This document shows positions 6,772 to 8,541 of a DNA stretch of 8,541 bases, one piece after another. The position numbers and the translations under genes are program-made. Position 1 is the stretch's first letter, and every line of letters begins with the position of its first letter. This DNA comes from an uncultured Roseiflexaceae bacterium (lineage in GTDB: Bacteria; Chloroflexota; Chloroflexia; Chloroflexales; Roseiflexaceae). The stretch is taken from the NCBI GenBank assembly GCA_903932805.1, contig CAIZHO010000497.1, positions 1-8,541 of the forward strand, given 5' to 3'. Under the pieces are notes generated by a model. It saw nothing but the letters and a program-made list of their open reading frames with translations, had not been told where the DNA came from and made no database searches.

Positions 6772-6888
6772 CCGTAATCCGTTAGTGCACGCGATGATAC
6801 CCATCCCGTCATGGCATGTCGTCATGAGGACGAAAACCGCAATGGAATGACTTCGTCGACATGACATCACCTGCAGATGGCATCATTA

Positions 6889-6922
6889 TTGAGCGGGGTA
6901 TATTGCAATAAGCCCCGCTCAA
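6889..6922. repeat. Second copy of the palindromic element, 10-bp arms
   Basis: TTGAGCGGGG and CCCCGCTCAA form perfect ten-base arms. The loop contains a further palindrome, TATTGCAATA (6901-6910). It sits 11 bases beyond the stop codon of the minus-strand zinc-ribbon gene, a fitting place for a transcript end. Arm sequence and the flanking CCGCTCAACCGT match the element at 6746-6771, so the two are related copies rather than independent hairpins. No U-rich tail follows on the minus strand. Confidence 0.55.
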
Positions 6923-6933
6923 CCGTGTCGGTC

Positions 6934-7488
6934 TCAATCCGCACTGCCACCATGGTAAACCTCGTAGTACGCCTCAATTGCTTTGATTTGTCGGTCAATC
7001 GTCTCGGTGGTAATTTCGAGTTGCAGCAGCACATACACCCCTTCCACATTACCGCCGATGCCACCGCCGTAATGCGATCCAAATGTGCCGGATTGTGTAT
7101 TTCGAAGGGCAACACCGACGGTTTTGGGGATGGTGGCAACGACCTTCCAGCCAAAGACCGTCCATTTGCGAATAGGATTTGCCGTAAACGCAAATGCCGT
7201 TTTTTCATTGTTTACCAGAGAATCTACAGGCAGGTAGACATCGTGCAAGAGCGTGGTTGCTCCGTACTGCGCAACATTTTCCCGGGTGATGCGCACCGAA
7301 TTCGCAATCGAAGCAGCCAACTGTTGTCGTTTTTTCTGCTCAGCAATCCGTTGTTCTTCTTTGTTTTTTAGTTCCAGAGCGCGCTGCGCTTCGCGTTGAC
7401 GTTCTTTCCGCTGCTCGGTACATTTTTGACATTCACGTTCAATGTTAAAAAACGAAACCTCGGTCCCACACGTTGTGCACTTCGCCAT
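6934..7488 (-). CDS. Hypothetical protein with N-terminal zinc ribbon and coiled coil
   Basis: A 184-residue protein I do not recognise. It starts with two CxxC knuckles (C4-x-x-C7 and C20-x-x-C23), as in a zinc ribbon. A highly charged helical stretch (about 24-58, rich in Glu, Gln, Lys and Arg) is probably a coiled coil. The C-terminal half (about 65-184) looks mixed beta/alpha, with a glycine-rich turn GSHYGGGIGG (137-146) and an amphipathic C-terminal helix. There is no signal peptide or membrane span, so it is probably cytoplasmic. The frame extends to an ATG at 7500, but GGAGG lies just ahead of the ATG at 7488 and the upstream start has no good site. It follows the alanine-rich gene on the same strand with a 71-bp gap and may be co-transcribed. 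The gene looks real from its coherent domain layout; its function is unknown. Confidence 0.75.
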   Translation of the reverse strand: MAKCTTCGTEVSFFNIERECQKCTEQRKERQREAQRALELKNKEEQRIAEQKKRQQLAASIANSVRITRENVAQYGATTLLHDVYLPVDSLVNNEKTAFAFTANPIRKWTVFGWKVVATIPKTVGVALRNTQSGTFGSHYGGGIGGNVEGVYVLLQLEITTETIDRQIKAIEAYYEVYHGGSAD

Positions 7489-7536
7489 TGCATCCTCCAT
7501 TCATCGAATGATGTCACTTTCTCATATAATTCGTCC

Positions 7537-7546
7537 GCATATATGC
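7537..7546. repeat. 10-bp perfect palindrome between the two unknown genes
   Basis: GCATATATGC lies in the 71-bp gap between the alanine-rich gene and the zinc-ribbon gene. It could be a small operator for the downstream gene, but a self-complementary ten-mer with an alternating AT core may be chance. An AAGGAG is also visible here on the minus strand just after the upstream stop, yet the frames behind it close within nine codons. Confidence 0.25.
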
Positions 7547-7559
7547 ACTTTTATCTCCT

Positions 7560-8024
7560 TCATTGTGAGTTTCTTTTGCCTTTGATATCTGGTTTGTGCA
7601 CAAACAACGGCGGTTGCATCAGCGTCCCAGCGGGTGCATCGACAGCCGGCGCGTTGGGCGTCAGGCTATCTGGTTCTATTGAACGCAGCGCTGCGTCGTA
7701 GGCTGTCTGGGCGTCGCGTGCACACTGTGCATAGGCGGCAATGAGTTGTTGCATGGCGGTACCCACGGCTGCCTGGGCGTTGTGTTGGGCCGCGTGTGCG
7801 TCGTCGTATGCGGCTTGTGCTTGGATGCGCAGTGGGTCGATGATTGCGCTGGATGTCTTGTCGATTTTGACGAGAAATCTGGTTGCATCGACGCAGGCGC
7901 GTTGGGCAGCGTTCAGTGTGCGTTCGGCCTGGGCGAGGGCAGCCTCGGCAGCGGCGACCGGGGCATGCAGATGTGCGTAAGAGCTCCGCAGCGCCTTGAG
8001 GATGGTATGGGGTGGGATCGCCAT
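7560..8024 (-). CDS. Hypothetical alanine-rich helical protein
   Basis: A 154-residue protein that I do not recognise. Residues about 7-115 are very rich in Ala, Gln and charged residues in a heptad-like pattern (for example AAAEAALAQAERTLNAAQRA), pointing to two or three long helices, possibly an antiparallel coiled coil broken around residues 54-64. The tail (about 117-154) is proline-rich and basic (PNAPAVDAPAG, KPDIKGKRN) and probably disordered. There are no membrane spans or signal peptide. The open frame reaches an ATG at 8075, but the ATG at 8024 has GAGG 8 nt upstream and lies after the likely -10 box, so it was chosen. It may form an operon with the zinc-ribbon gene downstream. Low sequence complexity makes homology hard to judge. 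Confidence 0.65.
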   Translation of the reverse strand: MAIPPHTILKALRSSYAHLHAPVAAAEAALAQAERTLNAAQRACVDATRFLVKIDKTSSAIIDPLRIQAQAAYDDAHAAQHNAQAAVGTAMQQLIAAYAQCARDAQTAYDAALRSIEPDSLTPNAPAVDAPAGTLMQPPLFVHKPDIKGKRNSQ

Positions 8025-8167
8025 TGCGGTACCTCGCTGAATGAACATTGTTACGTCATTATATGTCGTGACCAAACCACATCACAGCCTCGTCGAAGCC
8101 CGTAGAATGCATCGTGATGAGATGACGTATGATGTGGGTATATGAAATGTTAGAGAAAGTCACATCA
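8025..8167. other. Divergent intergenic region with paired ATGACGTA sites
   Basis: This short region separates the minus-strand alanine-rich gene from the plus-strand secreted-protein gene. It contains a minus-strand TATAAT and two inverted copies of an eight-base sequence: TACGTCAT at 8052-8059 and ATGACGTA at 8122-8129. For the plus-strand gene a possible -10 TATGAT is at 8128-8133, without a clear -35. The inverted sites lie on the two putative -10 boxes and could be operators for a shared regulator, but this is inference. Confidence 0.35.
8058..8063 (-). promoter_or_regulatory. Likely -10 box for the alanine-rich gene
   Basis: TATAAT on the minus strand lies about 34 bp upstream of the chosen ATG at 8024. 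The best -35 candidate at 18-bp spacing is CTGTGA, only three of six matches, so the promoter is weak or needs an activator. Transcription from here would start close to 8051 and exclude the longer ATG at 8075. Confidence 0.4.
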
Positions 8168-8541
8168 ATGTTGCAACAGATGCGTACACGAGTTGTTGGG
8201 GTGATTGTGGTTGTGCTGGCGTTGGTAACTGCCACATTTGGGGTGTTATCTGCCGCACCCGCGTTGCCGCCTGCCACGGTCGACGCGAGTCTGCGGACAA
8301 TCGCGCAAGATGTCGCCGTGCCCGTCATCATCACGATGCGCACTGCCGATGCCAATGCCGATATGAGCACATGGTCGGTGAGCGACATCGACGCGCGCGC
8401 GAGCCGGATCGGGGTGCAACGCACTGCGGTGTTGGCACGTCATTCGACTATCCTCAAGGTACTCAAGACACAGCCCACACATGTGCCGCTCGTGTTTGCA
8501 CAAATGAGCCCTCGCGATCTGGATGCCTTGGCGAGTGACCC
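8168..8541 (+). CDS. Secreted protein N-terminus, probable subtilisin-like (S8) protease propeptide, cut by window edge
   Basis: The open frame runs off the right edge after 124 complete codons. It begins with a signal peptide: basic MLQQMRTR, then a hydrophobic core (about 9-29) and possible AxA-type cleavage near residues 30-32. The following region (about 50-125) looks like a peptidase inhibitor I9/subtilase prodomain: strand VPVIITMR, a long helix (IDARASRIGVQRTAVLARHS, 74-93), then strand VPLVFAQMS and RDLDALASDP, the pattern seen just before the active-site domain. The catalytic Asp/His/Ser residues would be beyond the window, so the protease call is an inference. An in-frame ATG at 8147 would add seven residues. 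The ATG at 8168 was preferred because it leaves room for a leader after the possible -10 (8128-8133) and has a weak GAGAAAG upstream. Confidence 0.6.
   Translation, partial: MLQQMRTRVVGVIVVVLALVTATFGVLSAAPALPPATVDASLRTIAQDVAVPVIITMRTADANADMSTWSVSDIDARASRIGVQRTAVLARHSTILKVLKTQPTHVPLVFAQMSPRDLDALASD

Larger units (their letters stand above)
6630..6933. other. Non-coding region between convergent genes, rich in inverted repeats
   Basis: About 300 bases separate the plus-strand enolase-superfamily gene from the minus-strand zinc-ribbon gene, and I see no convincing complete gene. The region holds two palindromes with a shared arm (TTGAGCGG) and shared right flank (CAACCGT), a third half-copy (TGAGCGGGGC at 6650-6659), and a CCCCGC/GCGGGG hairpin. 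A long-range pairing GGCGTCG (6657-6663) with CGACGCC (6723-6729) would enclose the hairpin. Two GGTACC sites (6701-6706 and 6718-6723) can also pair. On the minus strand, 6745-6646 reads as an open tail ending HDHFALIARRP with coding-like codon use, which may be a gene remnant. Any of the stem-loops could terminate the two convergent transcripts, although none is followed by a run of T. Confidence 0.5.

Noticed and set aside
6646..6870. A 74-codon minus-strand gene in the repeat-rich region
   Set aside because: Its middle is translated from the palindrome and no ribosome binding site is evident; only the last 33 codons look coding-like, so it is reported as a possible remnant and not a gene.
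6688..6922. CRISPR array or tandem repeat
   Set aside because: The repeated units are palindromes with variable loops and irregular spacing, only two full copies exist, and no regular spacers are present.
7512..7559. Tiny open frames of 8 codons after an AAGGAG between the two unknown genes
   Set aside because: They are too short and show no attenuator-like features or codon runs to support a leader peptide.
8059..8424. Minus-strand open frame of 121 codons opposite the secreted-protein gene
   Set aside because: The plus strand has a clear signal peptide and propeptide-like sequence, while the minus-strand frame is rich in Thr, Ser and Ala without motifs.

Overview
The window looks like a bacterial chromosome segment of moderately high GC content. 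A twin-arginine lipoprotein signal on the sugar-binding protein, Shine-Dalgarno sequences and sigma70-type promoter hexamers all point to a bacterium. The style of the transport operon would fit Chloroflexota or a similar high-GC lineage, but nothing here is taxonomically decisive and that placement is a guess.

The left two thirds (1-6629) is a sugar-utilisation locus. On the minus strand, read right to left, are a cytoplasmic GH36-type alpha-galactosidase (5323-3263), two CUT1-family ABC permeases (3162-2233 and 2231-1365) and a Tat-dependent solute-binding lipoprotein (1325 to beyond base 1). Two sigma70-like promoters are visible. One lies ahead of the alpha-galactosidase. The other is near-perfect consensus, lies ahead of the permeases, and has its -35 hexamer overlapping the alpha-galactosidase stop codon. 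A perfect 13-bp palindrome just downstream of this second promoter is a likely repressor operator. Diverging on the plus strand is an enolase-superfamily (mandelate racemase subgroup) enzyme, 5448-6629, with its catalytic residues intact. The simplest reading is import of an alpha-galactoside, intracellular release of galactose, and processing of a related acid sugar or lactone by the enolase-superfamily enzyme. No ABC ATPase is encoded in the window, so a shared one encoded elsewhere is likely.

Bases 6630-6933 hold no convincing complete gene. They contain GC-rich inverted repeats with a shared arm sequence (TTGAGCGG...), plus a possible remnant of a coding sequence. To the right are two minus-strand genes of unknown function: a small zinc-ribbon/coiled-coil protein (7488-6934) and an alanine-rich helical protein (8024-7560). 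A divergent intergenic region follows. The window ends inside a plus-strand gene for a secreted protein whose N-terminus resembles the signal peptide and I9-like propeptide of a subtilisin-family protease.

No CRISPR array, tRNA, rRNA, transposase or phage gene was seen. The most unusual material is the enolase-superfamily enzyme of unknown substrate beside an alpha-galactosidase, the compact promoter/stop/operator arrangement, and the repeated palindromes at 6630-6933.
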